Shown: in pieces, positions 1 through 11,167 of the stretch
Numbering within the stretch: the first letter of the stretch is position 1
Layout: each line of letters opens with the position of its first letter
Source: Anastatus disparis
Taxonomy: Eukaryota > Arthropoda > Insecta > Hymenoptera > Eupelmidae
Direction of reading: 5' to 3'
Length of the DNA stretch: 64,000 nucleotides
NCBI GenBank assembly: GCA_017163975.1
Contig: JAFFSR010000035.1
Span: 1,722,501 to 1,786,500 of the forward strand
Program-made: the position numbers and the translations under genes
Notes under the pieces: generated by a model
Told to the model about the DNA's origin: nothing
Seen by the model: the letters and a program-made list of their open reading frames with translations, nothing else
The model's database searches: none

Positions 1-131
1 ATTACGTTCGCATACAAATGGTTGTGTTAAACACGCTTTTTGAAGTTGCGCACCAGTGATGCTTAGTATATTGCTGTGTCCGAAAATCTACTGCACATAC
101 TAGGGGTTTCTTTATAGATAAGCTGTATCGA

Positions 132-396
132 CCAATCAGAAAGCTTCTTTAGAGCTATTCAACGCGTGATAAATTTTGTGAACACGGCGTGCGCAACCCC
201 GAGAAGCATTTGGAACAAAGCTGATGTATAAGAAGAGTACGAAAAAAAGATACTCTTGCGTCTTTTGTGTCAGACGATTGTGAGGACTTTGATAATGACG
301 GATTTCACTTCGTTAAAAATAATCACCGTCAACTTCACTGTAATCCTTCGAGTCGCAAAGGCGAATATTCGAGAGCCAACATTTTATTTCTTGCAG
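132..396 (+). CDS. Candidate promoter plus first coding exon (34 codons)
   Basis: A CCAATCAG box lies at 132-139, and a possible initiator (GTCAGA) lies near 269. An ATG at 295 with A at -3 opens a frame of 34 codons that runs without a stop into CAG|GTAAGA, a strong splice donor with the exon ending at 396 (phase 0). The peptide begins MTDFTSLKIITVNFTVILRV and continues to AKAN. That is a basic/polar start, a hydrophobic run and an AKA-type site, so a signal peptide is possible. I do not recognise the protein. The sequence before the donor (TTTATTTCTTGCAG) also resembles a splice acceptor, so the exon limit is ambiguous. No second exon could be found nearby; the next convincing exon is at 33.0 kb. 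The host-gene reading is inference. Confidence 0.3.
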
Positions 397-457
397 GTAA
401 GATAAAAATATTTCAACCTTTACTATGAATTATATAAATTGAAATTATTTTCATTAT

Positions 458-865
458 TTAAGAGGCCGCTGTATCTCTGTCCTTTTCTAATTAAAAAATT
501 GACTTTTTTCCCAAAATTAGTAACAAGAGGCAAAAATAAATAGATGGTTTCGATGTGTTTAATAAAATGTAATATTTTCTTTGATTAGTATAAATTAATT
601 TTATTGCTTCGTTCTTAAGAAAAGTTGGAATAACTTAAAAATTTAGAAATTAGTGTCAAATAATGGGATTTTCAAGTTATTCCAACTTTTCTTGAAAATA
701 AAGCGGTGGAATTAAATTATTCTTATCAGAGAAAATATTGCTTTCTATTACACGAATCGAAACCATCTCTTTATTTTTGCCTGAAGCTATTAGTTTTTAT
801 AAAAAATAAATTTTAAATTGATTCGGTAAAACAGGTAACTGTATCGGTATACGGCTGACTCTTAA
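458..865. mobile_element. TTAA-flanked inverted-repeat miniature element (diverged)
   Basis: The left end reads TTAAGAGGCCGCTGTATC and the right end, inverted, reads TTAAGAGTCAGCCGTAT. Inside, long segments are inverted copies of each other: AAAGTTGGAATAACTT near 620 against AAGTTATTCCAACTTTTC near 675, and the GATGGTTTCGATGTG segment near 543 against its complement near 760. It has the same architecture as the elements at 862, 29.6 and 50.7 kb: a near-complete hairpin with no coding capacity. It abuts the next element at 862, sharing the TTAA. Confidence 0.6.
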
Positions 866-1254
866 CAGCAGGCCGGAGTAGAACCTGATACCGACCGAGT
901 AACAATTGAGTTGTTTGTTATTTACTCAAGTATTAATCGGTGTATCTTCAAAATGAAGGTTGATCGCAATAGATATTATTATTATGAATATCTATGCACA
1001 AGAAATAAAAAATCTACCGATTTGTTTTTGAGAAAAGTAAGGAACGCCGAAGTAAAAGATTATGTTTATAATATTTTCGCGTTCCTTACTTTTCTCAAAA
1101 ACAAAGCGATAGATTTTTTTTTTCTTGTGCATAAGTATTTGTAATAATAATATCTATTGCGCTTAACCTTCAATTTGCAGATACACCGATTAATACTTGA
1201 GTAAATAACAAAAATGCCAATTAGACAAGGACAGCGAATCCGGCCTGCTCTTAA
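862..1254. mobile_element. TTAA-flanked palindromic miniature element (AGCAGGCCGG family)
   Basis: The ends are TTAACAGCAGGCCGG on the left and, inverted, TTAAGAGCAGGCCGG on the right. The arms are complementary through the interior: the GAGAAAAGTAAGGAACG segment near 1030 pairs with its complement near 1080. The open frame at 911-1144 is an artefact of the hairpin. The ends match the copies at 27299 and 32123, so this is one family. Non-autonomous; TTAA duplication with a G-rich start points to Kolobok rather than piggyBac, whose ends start CCY. The superfamily assignment is inference. Confidence 0.7.
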
Positions 1255-1950
1255 ATAAGATTAAAAGTATTATCTCGAGATAAATTGAAAGTATTATTTT
1301 CATTGTTAAAATATTTTAGAATAAATTGCTCCGTTTTTAATAAAATTTATTATAATTAAAAATAGACTAAAAAATAAATGAGAGAAAATTTTTTTTCAAT
1401 CAACTTATTATTTCTTAATGGAAAAAATAGTATTTATTATTTAATCTACTTTGAATATATATTCCAACCATATAAATTTTCATTATCATAGACGATCTTA
1501 GACTCTTATTCATATACCTAACTCAAGTAGCGGTTGTTACTTGAACCTAGTTCTGTCTTTGTCGCTCCATGATGAGAATAAATGATAGATGATAAAACCG
1601 TTACTTGAGATCTAATAGCTACACTGGAAAAAAAATTTCTTTGTAACGAAAAAAATTTTATTGTATCGAATAGATTCTTTCTGGTTATCGGTGAAATACT
1701 TTTTATATCAATATCATTTATTCCGTCAGTGAAAATAACATTTTTAAATATCAATGAAATATTGCTCAACATACATAAGATATTTCTTAAACTTAAAAAT
1801 ATCTCATACTGGAAGTTATTAATTTTATTTTAAATTAATATTTCGTAATAAAAATAAAATTTTTTTCCTCCAATAAAATATTTTTATGCATATAAAAAAT
1901 ATTTCGAATTAATTAATTTCTTTGTACCAAATATTGGCCAGGGGGAATTT
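1255..1950. other. AT-rich stretch, nothing recognised
   Basis: No frame with protein-like composition, no tandem repeat and no terminal inverted repeat could be seen. The 84-codon minus frame at 1518-1772 has no recognisable motif. Confidence 0.4.
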
Positions 1951-1954
1951 TTAA

Positions 1955-2095
1955 TTGGTTTCTCCTGGTCTCCTAGTTCTATTTAACAGAGAAAAATTCA
2001 GAAAAATTTTTCCAAAATTTTCCCGGAGATTAAACCCCGGTCTACTACAGCATGAGCCAAGGGTCTGAGTCCCTTCGCTACCACCGATTCCACTT
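1955..2095 (-). repeat. Possible tRNA-derived SINE head
   Basis: On the minus strand, GGTAGCGAAGGGACTCAGAC is followed about 30 bases later by CCGGGGTTTAATCTCCGG. These are a weak A-box-like and a better B-box-like sequence, the latter able to form a T-arm-like stem of CCGG/CCGG. Beyond it is a TAGA-type simple repeat (2097-2120). This fits a tRNA-derived SINE followed by a short repeat tail. No acceptor stem or anticodon arm can be drawn confidently. Confidence 0.3.
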
Positions 2096-2279
2096 ATAGG
2101 TAGATAGATGTAGATAGATATTATTTTATTTTGTAAAAGAGTACAAAAACGTGTAATACAATTTGTAAATATAGAAACAATAAATATTGCACAAAAAGTA
2201 TAAATATATATGTAAATGTTAATATTGCACAATTAATATCACAGTCAGTCAATAAATCTAATAATACTGAATAAGTAAG

Positions 2280-2623
2280 TCACAAACTAAAATAAATTAA
2301 AGTGATATCACATAGTAATCATAAAATACACGCAATATAAATAAAAATAATCATATAAATAAAAATCAGTCATACAATATCTATCAGTCACAATATTAAA
2401 ATTTAAAAGAATTAAATTTAATACATAATAAAATAAAATAACAAGCATACGCAATAGCATGAAACGCAGTCAAGAATAAAATCAAATAAAAACTCTTACT
2501 CACTAACCATTCAGCCAACACTCATACAACAAATACACTCACACCTTAAACCTATATAGAGGACGTTACAAAAATAAATTAAATAAATTAACATAAATTA
2601 ACATAAATTAATAGTAAAAAGTA
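2280..2623. other. A-rich non-coding stretch next to LINE 3' end
   Basis: A-rich sequence with repeated AATAAAATAA-like words. It lies immediately downstream (in minus-strand sense) of the LINE-like coding end at 2624, so part of it may be that element's 3' untranslated region. Confidence 0.35.
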
Positions 2624-2857
2624 TTAATCTAGGTCGAGCATGTACCCTCTCACCGCTGATTTGAACCTACTGAAATATGGAAGATGTTTAATCTCAGCAG
2701 GCAGGGAGTTCCAAAAATGCGCACCTTGAACTTGGAAGGAATTTCTGCCAACCTCAGTACGCATAAAGGGCACCGCTAGATCCCTGATTTCTCCCCTAGT
2801 AGCCACCCTGGGTACACATCTAGTAGAGAGACCCATTAGATGCTCCGGAGTATTCAT
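2624..2857 (-). pseudogene. 3' end of a non-LTR retrotransposon reverse transcriptase ORF
   Basis: The 77-codon frame matches the extreme C-terminus of insect LINE polymerase proteins. The recognised pattern is a basic stretch, then a P-x-x-RTE-x-GR-x-SF block (VPFMRTEVGRNSF), then G-x-x-x-WN-x-LP-x-I (GAHFWNSLPAEIKHLP), then F-x-R-FK-x-A-x-R before the stop. No catalytic domain is present. The upstream part of the element is absent, as expected for a 5'-truncated insertion, though the rest may simply be too decayed to see. It could belong to Jockey, CR1 or a related clade. Confidence 0.6.
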
Positions 2858-2954
2858 AGGTATGAACTTATTTTAAATAAATGTGAATCTGAAGAGTGTA
2901 AATATGTTTAAGTATAAAGAACAATCCGAGAAAAATCACACTTACTAAAAATAT

Positions 2955-3215
2955 TATATGAACTCTCATGTGAAATCTCATATGAAATCGTCTATGAAAT
3001 CTCATATATATTCGTTGAATTTTGAAAATAAAATAAATATATGTGAGATCTCATGTCAGATCGCACATATATTTTTTTTATTTTAAAAATTTAACGAATA
3101 TACATTGGATTTCATATGCGATCTCATAGGCGATTTCATGTGACATTTCATATGCAGTCTCGTGTGCGATGTCATATGTGATCTCACATGGGATCTCTCA
3201 TATATTTTATTCAAT
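2955..3215. repeat. Degenerate array of self-complementary GAGATCTCAYRT words
   Basis: Many CATGTGAGATCT, CATATGAAATCTC and related words run in both orientations. They are decayed copies of the 12-bp unit that is cleaner at 5408-5950. The frame at 3083-3283 (repeated HMKSHMR-type residues) is produced by this repeat and is not a gene. Confidence 0.65.
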
Positions 3216-3219
3216 TTAA

Positions 3220-3600
3220 AAAATTTGAAAAAGATATTTATTACTTTTTTATTTTTTTCGGCTTGTTCTTTAAATTTTGACAAATTTTGACATTAGATAT
3301 ATTAATACCATTATTTTAGCTGAAATAAAAAATCCTTTGGAGCTGTTAATTTTTTATAAACTCAGATCGCAAATTAGACATCAAAGTTGACAAAACTAAC
3401 CTCAAAATACTATAAATTGAAAACTTGTATATAACTTTTCAAATATAAGATTTCGGTAGATTTCTTTAGTTGTCCGCACTCAAGTTGAATCCTACTACTT
3501 TTTTTCTTGAAATGAAAAAAACCGATTAAATTCTCCATTTACTCATAAAGTTGGATAACAAATATTATCACAAGGGGGAGCCTCATTATGCCCTCAATGT
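3220..3600. mobile_element. Diverged relative of the TTAA element at 31.3 kb
   Basis: The interior shares long stretches with 31287-31696, for example AACTAACCTCAAAATACTAT here against GAACCTAACCTCAAAATAGT there, and the following TTGTCCGC segment. The right end (GGGGGAGCCTCATTATGCCC) lines up with the terminal region of that copy. The left end merges with the array and is not resolved. A further partial resemblance lies at 3740-3900 (TTGGCTTATTCTTTGAGTTT). Confidence 0.4.
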
Positions 3601-4750
3601 ATTTAATTACATTAATATTATAAATATGTATTCAAATACAGAACATCATCATATTCGATAAATTTAGTGGAGCCACAAGACCAAATGCATCTTGCCCGGG
3701 GTTAGTATTCCTTATTTTAGCCACTTCATTTAATTTGAATTGTATTTCATGGCGTCACTTTCCACTTCGGATCAGCTTTCGACTAACTTTACCGATCGAA
3801 AATAGCTAAAAAAGATATTTTGTTTTTATTTATTTTTTTGGCTTATTCTTTGAGTTTGGACAAATTTACGCACTTTCGCTTCTCATTTGTTAAAATAAAT
3901 AGATATTTACAAGTGAAAAAATTTTGATATGTATTTTTATCAAAAATAAACGAAATTACTTATTTATCTACTTTCGATGGGTAAAAAAGGTCTATACCTC
4001 ATCTTCAAGAGTAAGCTGGAGCATATGTGGTTACCGACCGAGAGGTAAAAATATTATTTAATCATAAATTAAATAATTATACTGTTTTAAAAAGGAATTG
4101 TTATCGAGCGCACTTTTTTATTCATACATGATTGTATAATAGATGTTTTTTTCATAATATTCATCATATTTTAAACAAGAAGTAAGTTACTGTACTTACA
4201 GTTTAATAAACAATCGTGGTATAGAATTTTTTGATTTTTAAATTTTCCTTTAATTATTCTGGTGAGTGCAATAGAGAAATAAATTTCGTGAATGTATTTG
4301 AAATTTTAATGCATTCCATTACGTTTCGTAGGAGAAAATTAAACAACGGATGTTCAATTCTCGGTCAGTATCGAATCTGCTTCGACCTGCTCTTGACGAA
4401 TAGCATAATAATAAGATCAATTTATCATCTTACTTCTAATGTTTGGACTTAAATTGCTTGCAAATATAATTCTTACTATAGAAACTATGTGAATAGTCTG
4501 TATGAATATGATTATATATCATGGTTTATAATTATATTCGAGCACGATTTTGAAATTTTTCAGATTACGGTAGATTCACGACTGAATTATGAAAAGAAGC
4601 AATAAGATTGCGATAATACTTTAAAATAAAAGTAAAATCAATAATTTTTGAGTCAGAAGAACCTATATTGTTTAAATCTGTAAGACGCTATTGTAAATGA
4701 TATGTAAAAATAATTTATCAGTATGATAAAAAAAAGATAATAAGTACTAA
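3601..4750. other. AT-rich stretch, nothing recognised
   Basis: No recognisable coding or repeat structure apart from the partial repeat resemblance at 3740-3900. The 73-codon plus frame at 4231-4452 has no family I recognise. Confidence 0.35.
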
Positions 4751-4756
4751 GTCACT

Positions 4757-4949
4757 GTCAGTTCATTGAAGGTAGTTTTTCATAATGTTCTAAGACATAA
4801 ATAAAGCTGCAACTGTTTTTACGGCGACATGCAAATTGTGTAACAATTGGTAAGACGTGTTATGCCGTAAATCTGAACCAGATGCAGCGTGCGTCATAGA
4901 ACGACACTACCTATTGATTAGAAAAACTGTCATTAATCAGTGAACTGAC
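4757..4949. mobile_element. Possible small inverted-repeat element
   Basis: GTCAGTTCATTGA at 4757 is matched by its near-perfect complement TCAGTGAACTGAC ending at 4949. A second inner match involves runs of TTTTTC and GAAAAA. The length of ~193 bp is MITE-like. No convincing target duplication. Confidence 0.35.
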
Positions 4950-5405
4950 CCCGAGCCTCGTATACATGATTTCGTCTGTGATATGAAATAAGTATCTCAT
5001 TTTTTGAATAAACAAATTCTGTACAAACCTTTGTATACGAACGTCATGGCTCCAGACCTCACTGAAAAGTGATGGCCTTCTCGAGTGTAAAAGGCGATAT
5101 GCATAATTGTAGTGACTAGTATTTTAAATATTACTTGTAAATAACGTCTAAATCTTCGTAAAAAATTTTTTTCTATTATTATTCAATCGCCAAGTATAAT
5201 TACGCTCGAATATAGTTTAAAACCATAATCCATAATAGCATGCTTTAGATAACGATTGTTTTGTAGATGTAGTGTAGAATCATTTAATCGTAATTATATT
5301 AATGTATATAATATATAAATGAATTGAATTATAGACCAAAATTTAGATTTTATATTTGTTGACATTAATTACAACTATAAGTGTAGGAAAAAATCAAATT
5401 TTTTT
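4950..5405. other. AT-rich stretch, nothing recognised
   Basis: No coding frame, tandem repeat or inverted repeat could be supported here. Confidence 0.35.
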
Positions 5406-5406
5406 G

Positions 5407-5950
5407 CACATGAGATCTCACGTGAGATCTCACGTGAGATCTCATGTCCAAAAAGATTTTATTTCAGTTCACACGAGATCTAATATGAGATCTCATGTGA
5501 GATCTTATGTGAGATCGGGTATCGGGAAAAATTATACTTTTCGCGCATGAGATTTCACATGAGATCTCACGTGAGATCGGGCATCAGGAAAAATAAAATT
5601 TTGCGGCACATGAGATCTCACGTGAGATCTCATGTGCCGCAAAATTTGAGTTCTCATATGAGATCTCGTTTCATTTTTAATCGTGAGATTTCATGTCCAA
5701 AAAGATTTTATTTCAGTTCACACGAGATCTAATATGAGATCTCATGTGAGATCTTATGTGAGATCGGGTATCGGGAAAAATTATACTTTTCACGCATGAG
5801 ATTTCACATGAGATCTCACGTGAGATCGGGCATCAGGAAAAATAAAATTTTGCGGCATATGAGATTTTGTTTCATTTTCAATCGTGAGATCTCATGTTAG
5901 ATCTCGTGTGTGATCTCACATGAGATCTCACGTGAGATCTCATGTCATTT
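5407..5950. repeat. Array of self-complementary 12-mer GAGATCTCACGT, with duplicated higher-order block
   Basis: GAGATCTCACGTGAGATCTC and CATGTGAGATC words recur throughout, so any segment can pair with its neighbour. Linker sequences (GGGTATCGGGAAAAAT, GGCATCAGGAAAAATAAAAT) separate groups of units. A block of about 270 bp beginning CATGTCCAAAAAGATTTT is present twice (5445 and 5693), showing a recent higher-order duplication. The two frames of 61-64 codons here (repeated MRSHVRSH) are repeat artefacts. Confidence 0.75.
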
Positions 5951-5962
5951 TTTTCAGTAGGG

Positions 5963-6409
5963 AGGCACTACTTACGAAGATATAGACATTTTTTCGAAAA
6001 TATATTAAAAAGGAGCATTTATAAGATTTTGAATAATCAAACAACTAAGACTCTTACAAAAAAATGTATAAAAAATAAAATGTACAGATTAAATGCTTTA
6101 ATTTAAGCTTAATTGTTACGCTATTTCATTATCATATTTTAATTGTCAGTAACTTTTGAATCACAAAAGCTCTTTTGATGCAACAAAACTTAAATTAAAG
6201 CATTCATTTTGCACTTTATTTTATTTTTCATAGATTTTTTGTAAAAGTCTTAGTTGTTATTTAAGATCCTATAAATGTTTATATCTCCGTCTACGGGCCT
6301 ATTCAAAGAAATGAGAAAAACATAGGTTTATTTTTTTTCATCAAAAAATCATATTCTGCAGTTCCAGCCAAATCTGTTTCCCGAAGGTCGGGTACTCTCC
6401 TCATCAGTC
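5963..6409. mobile_element. 5'-truncated copy of the ACTGACAAGGAGAG inverted-repeat element
   Basis: The right end (CCCGAAGGTCGGGTACTCTC, then CTCATCAGTC at 6409) and the interior match the element found complete at 20445-21118 and 25818-26490. The two interior halves here are inverted copies, including a TAAATGCTTTAATTTAAGCTT-like segment near 6090 and its complement near 6190. The outer left part is missing and is replaced by the palindromic array. Confidence 0.65.
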
Positions 6410-6562
6410 AAAAAAGCGCTGCCAAGTGCTTTGGCGCAATACTTTCTCATAGAACTCATTGAGTTGGACTAGTTTGATTTTATTTTTTTAAATGTGATTT
6501 CAACTGACCGTTAATTGCAATAATTAGGAGAAAATTTTACAACAAAATATATATTTCTCTGT

Positions 6563-6668
6563 TCCTTATATATTCCCCTACCCCCTGTACATTCTCCTAC
6601 CCCCTATGATTCCCCTATCCTCTATACTTACCCCTATCCCCTATACGTTCCCCTAACCCCTATGCATT
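6563..6668. repeat. Minisatellite of about 19 bp, C-rich
   Basis: About five imperfect units of the type ATTCCCCTACCCCCTATAC. It is the only C-rich tract of this length around here and is strongly strand-asymmetric. Confidence 0.7.
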
Positions 6669-6739
6669 TTCTACAAATATCAACTCAACAACATTCTATC
6701 AACTCGCCTTGACCCAAAGATAGCCTCCCTACTTAAACT

Positions 6740-6945
6740 TTCTTGAAGATGACTTTGCACACTCGTCATCGCCGACCTGACAACGGATTATTGCATTGTC
6801 ATCGGAGACCAAGGTCTGTGTAAAATTTCAGAAATTTGCATCGACAAAAAGTGCTTCAAATCAAGCGTGTAAGATTTGATTACAGGTAGACAGACGTGAA
6901 AGCAAGCCTAATAAAAGCGTGTTAAAAACATAATTTTTATTCAAG
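6740..6945 (+). repeat. Possible 3' end of an unidentified LINE
   Basis: GTGTAAAATTTCAGAAATTT, then GACAGACGTGAAAGCAAGCC and AATAAAAGCGTG, resembles the terminal 3' untranslated sequence of insect non-LTR elements, where such text follows the polymerase frame. No coding part is adjacent. Recognition is by general resemblance only. Confidence 0.25.
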
Positions 6946-7179
6946 ATAGAATAGCGAGTGTGAGAGAATGATTAGGAAATAGGAAGGGAGAGTCAGGAAT
7001 GAATAAAAATAGGGTGAAAATGAGGATCAATCTAAGATAGAAAGACAGAGAAAAAGCAAGGAAGTAAGGAAAGAGTTAGTGAAAGCGTTGAATCAGAAAC
7101 CAAAAGAAATTATCAAAGAACTATTCTAAGAAAATTCTTTGTTAAAAGCTAATTTCATGAAAACAGTAGCAAATAACGT

Positions 7180-7620
7180 GTATACAAATTTTAGAGCAAA
7201 TTTATCGAGTAGTTTACGGAAAATGGAAAAAAATAAAAAATGAACCACTCCTCAACATTTTTTTATTTTTCTAAAATTATAACTATGCTAAGAAAATCGG
7301 TTTTCGAAAGTCATACTTCTTTTGACAGATCAAATTTCAAAGCAAATTCATCAAGTAATTTGCGTAAAATAAAAAAAAAAAATAAAAAAATAAAATTTTT
7401 TTTCAATATTACCAATGGTTCTAAAATTAAAACTACATTAGGAAAACCAATATTCAATAGCTTCCCGCCTACTTATACAAAAAAATAGATGGTATACAAA
7501 ATTTTAAGCAAATCTATCGATTAGTTTTTAAAATTTAATTGGCTCAATAAATACAATTTTTTTTTCAAAATTTCAGAAATGCTCAATAATTAAAACTACG
7601 CAAGCAAAATAAATTGTCGA
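7180..7620. repeat. Three imperfect direct repeats of about 150-165 bp
   Basis: AGAGCAAATTTATCGAGTAG near 7191, AAAGCAAATTCATCAAGTAA near 7339 and TAAGCAAATCTATCGATTAG near 7502 start three similar segments. Each continues into an A/T run and then TCTAAAATTAAAACTA-like text. The 82-codon frame at 7240-7488 lies within this and has no recognised domain. Confidence 0.5.
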
Positions 7621-7679
7621 AAACTTTTTTTATCATTACAATGCTTTCTCTATGAGAAAGCAATATAAGATAAAATATA

Positions 7680-7929
7680 TGTTAAGAATAGGAGCTCTAA
7701 CAAACCAAACTTTCCCAGCGCCACCTAAAGATTGTTGACGCGCGCAATCTAATCAAGCCCCACTATTCGTTCCGACGTCGCCTGACGTGCCCGATGGAGC
7801 TGCCTTGTTGCATTAGATCTAAGATAGTTTTTTTCTTCGTTTAAACTTGTTTCTATATATTAATAAAGTCATTTGTTATTCTATAAATATAAAAGGGATT
7901 TATTTGAGTTTTGGCTCCTAGATCCAACA
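7680..7929 (+). repeat. Copia 5' LTR
   Basis: Starts TGTTAAGAATAGGAGC and ends CTAGATCCAACA. Preceded by ATATA (target duplication) and followed directly by the primer site. Its ~250-bp length is typical of short Copia LTRs. Confidence 0.92.
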
Positions 7930-7943
7930 GGTTATAGGCCCAG
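7930..7943 (+). promoter_or_regulatory. Primer-binding site for the 5' half of initiator Met-tRNA
   Basis: GGTTATAGGCCCAG directly abuts the LTR. It is complementary, with one mismatch, to the anticodon-arm region of initiator tRNA-Met. Drosophila copia is known to use this internal site (half-tRNA priming) instead of the tRNA 3' end, which supports the Copia assignment independently of the protein fragments. Confidence 0.75.
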
Positions 7944-10900
7944 ATCCACGCTTCACTGTGCATGGCATGATGTCTTCGTTTTTGTAAGTATCATACAGAA
8001 AAAAAAGAAGAAAGTGTTGTTCACAGTGCGCCTTGTGTTTGATGTGAATTAAAAAAAGAAGTAAAATAAATTGTGCGATGTTGTAAGTGCGCGTATAATA
8101 AAATTATTGCGTGGGTACAAAAGGAAGGGAAGTGTGGAGGTTGTGTTTTGTATGTAGAAGTTGTAGAAGTAACAATTTTCGTCATTCACGCACGTTTTCT
8201 TCCCCCATCAGAAAATATATAATAAGTGTTTAATAATAAAATTTTTATAAGTTCTAAAAGTGAATTAAATAGTTAGTCTACGAGTTAAATTTTTTTGTAC
8301 TATTCAATGTTATATAGATGTCAAAATTCAAAATAAAAAAAACGGGGGGAGGATGTTCGTGGAATAGACGGCACGTACTCGATGTATTTCGTTGTTAGGT
8401 TTAGACCAGCAACCGTTTTTTTTTCTTGGAAGCGACACGAAGTTCGTGGAGCTATCATTTTATATTGAGTTTTTCTTACTTTTTTAAGAAATGAAGCATA
8501 CGTGAATTTATATGTAAAACATATATGTACATGCGTGATCAATAGATGTCTTTTATAGAAGTGAAACACGTATATAAGCGCATATGTACGTGTACAGACG
8601 TATTGTGCATAAACATATATATGTATTTCCATATACTGATGTAGATGTAAAAGACGTTAAGATAAAAAGTCAGGAGATGTTTTAATTTTAATTTTAATTT
8701 TTTTTTGTTTGTGTTGTTGTGACTACGTTATAACGTTTTGTACTAAAACTGAAGTTCAGTGAATATACAAAACTTATACGTTTCAATTAGTTTTTTTTTC
8801 TTTCAGGGTACGTATACTTACGTTCGGTTGCGTACACATCATTTTTTTTTCTTTTTCTCCGAAGTTTTTTTGAGTTAGATCTTTTGATGTTAAATACTCA
8901 GATATTTAAATATTATTAATGATAAATATTTTAAGTTAAATTTTCTTTAGAAATTCAATTTTTTAGAGTTAAATCTTTGTTGAAGCTAAAATATTTTTGT
9001 TCTTTAAAAGTTGTATTCTTTTTAGACGTCTAATATTCTTTTTTTTAAAGTGTACTCTTTCAAAATTAATTTTTTTTTAAAAAGTAAAAACCGTTTTAAG
9101 TTAAATATTTATATTAAAAATAAGATGTAATTTTTTTTAAGATGATGATAATTAAAAATTTTTTTTGAGGTTAATACTTTTCATTAAAATCTTAATGTCA
9201 AACTTTTATGTATTTATCTTTCTTTCTTAATTTATTCTGTCTCAAAAGTAAGAGCATCGATTGAAACATCCTGTGTAAATTGTTGTACAGTTTTACATAT
9301 GTTTTCAACAAACTAAAAACTGACTATGGATGTATAATTTTCCAGTTTATGTACGTACATAAAAGGATAAAGATATTTGAAATATAAATGAGTATATTTG
9401 TAGAAGTGCGTGCAGAGAGTTGTGTACATAGATGTGAATATACATATATATATACATACACACATACTGATACATGTAAATGTATATTAATACAAAATTA
9501 TATTGAATAATAATTTGCCCGAAACAATACTTGATCCGTGCTTGTTCTTTTAGTTTCTCTCTCTCTCTCTCTATAACTTATCAGTGTCTTTTTTATCAGA
9601 TGTGATAGAATGATTAAACGGTCACTTTGTAAGAAAGTAAATACGGATTAAATTAAACATTTCATCTAATGCGGTGTATTATTAATTTAGTTCAATAAAC
9701 GAAGTTTGTAAAATATGAGTTATTTTCATCTCTGACATGTTAGAGAATATTGCGTACGTGCACGTGATCACCTCTCTCGCACTAACAGTGGAATTGCGTT
9801 CGTTACGCTTTCGTGAGAGAGCGTGCGTACACGGTGCCCGATACATGACAGTGTTTTGATAAAATTATATCTTGATTATTTTATTGCACAGAACTTGTTG
9901 TACAGTTGTGTGCATATAGAATAATTTTCGTCACACTTTTAGAGATATATGTATACAGACCATACATATGTAGACGTGTTAAGTATTCGAGGTTATAATA
10001 TAGAAGTTTACTTCGTACGTTTTAAATTTTGTTTAAGTAAAAGTCTTAATTAGTTCAGTGGTTTTATCTTTCGGACAGTACAAAAATCTGCGATAACTTT
10101 TTGTACGGTTACGCATGAAAATAAATGTACTAAAAATACTAATAGTTTTTTTTATGCATGTATTGCATCGTGTAACTTGTTGTATGGTTACACACAAATG
10201 TAAATACAACTGTATAAAAGAAGTTTCTCTATCTCAGAAGTCGAGCTAAGATGAGCACAAAAAGATGAATTCTCAAGCAACCGAGTTCCAAAGATAACAC
10301 TGACGAACAAAATAAAACCTTTTGTTTTGAATTTCTGTATTTTATTAAACAATAATTTATACAGAGGTTAGATAGTGGATCCACGTTAGTAACATATAAT
10401 GATGTTGTAAAACCAAGTAAAAATAAAAATAAATAATTAAAAATCGTTCAAAAATACAGAATCATCAGAAGTTGAAATCAGCTACACCTTCGCAAAAGAT
10501 GTAAAGGGATCTATTAGATGGTCTTAGACAGCTTGAAGAGCTAACAAATGAGATGCAGAAGGGAGGTGCAAAACGTGCTAATAAAAGAAGTTATGAAAAA
10601 TTCTCAAAGACACAAAACCTCTTCCATCTAAAGAGAGAGAGAAAGAGAGAAATAGATATGCAGAAGTAACGTTTCGAAATTTATAACCTAACACACATAA
10701 TATTGTAGGTTATGGTAATAAGAGTACGTCCACTCTCACTAGAAGTAAAAATAATACTAATACAAATAATTCACAATCAAAAGTATCAATCAATGTTTGC
10801 CAAACTTTTAAACACATGAGTAAATCATTAGAAATAGAATCAAAAATTTTTTTTTCACTGATTTAAAAGCAGTTGAACACAAAGTTCAGAAAGGTTTAGT

Positions 10901-11167
10901 TTCATCCAACAAAATGAAATAATCAGAAGTAAGAAAATAAAATAATTAGAAGTACTAACAAATTAAATTAAAAAAATTTATAGCAGTGCTAATAAATTAA
11001 ATTAACAATTAAAAATAATTAGAAGTGCTAAAATAAATCAGCTGATATTAATACAAATGTAAATTAGCAAATAAAAATGATTAGAAGTGCTAAAATAAAT
11101 CAGCTGATATTAATAAAAATGATAGAGGTAATCTAATGTTAATTTCAAATATTGGTAAAATAATAAT
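7944..11167 (+). other. Long leader/internal region of the Copia element, no clear coding
   Basis: This follows the primer site. It is T-rich at first (to about 10.2 kb), with short simple repeats such as CT at about 9557-9573, and has no recognisable gag. From about 10.26 kb the text becomes A-rich with decayed coding character (ATGAGCACAAAAAGATGAAT near 10250). A 62-bp direct duplication containing AGAAGTGCTAAAATAAATCA is at 11011-11132. The 103-codon minus frame at 8321-8632 has no recognised motif. Confidence 0.4.

Noticed and set aside
5407..5950. CRISPR-like array (GAGATCTCACGT words with linkers)
   Set aside because: The linkers repeat, spacing is irregular, and a ~270-bp block is simply duplicated.
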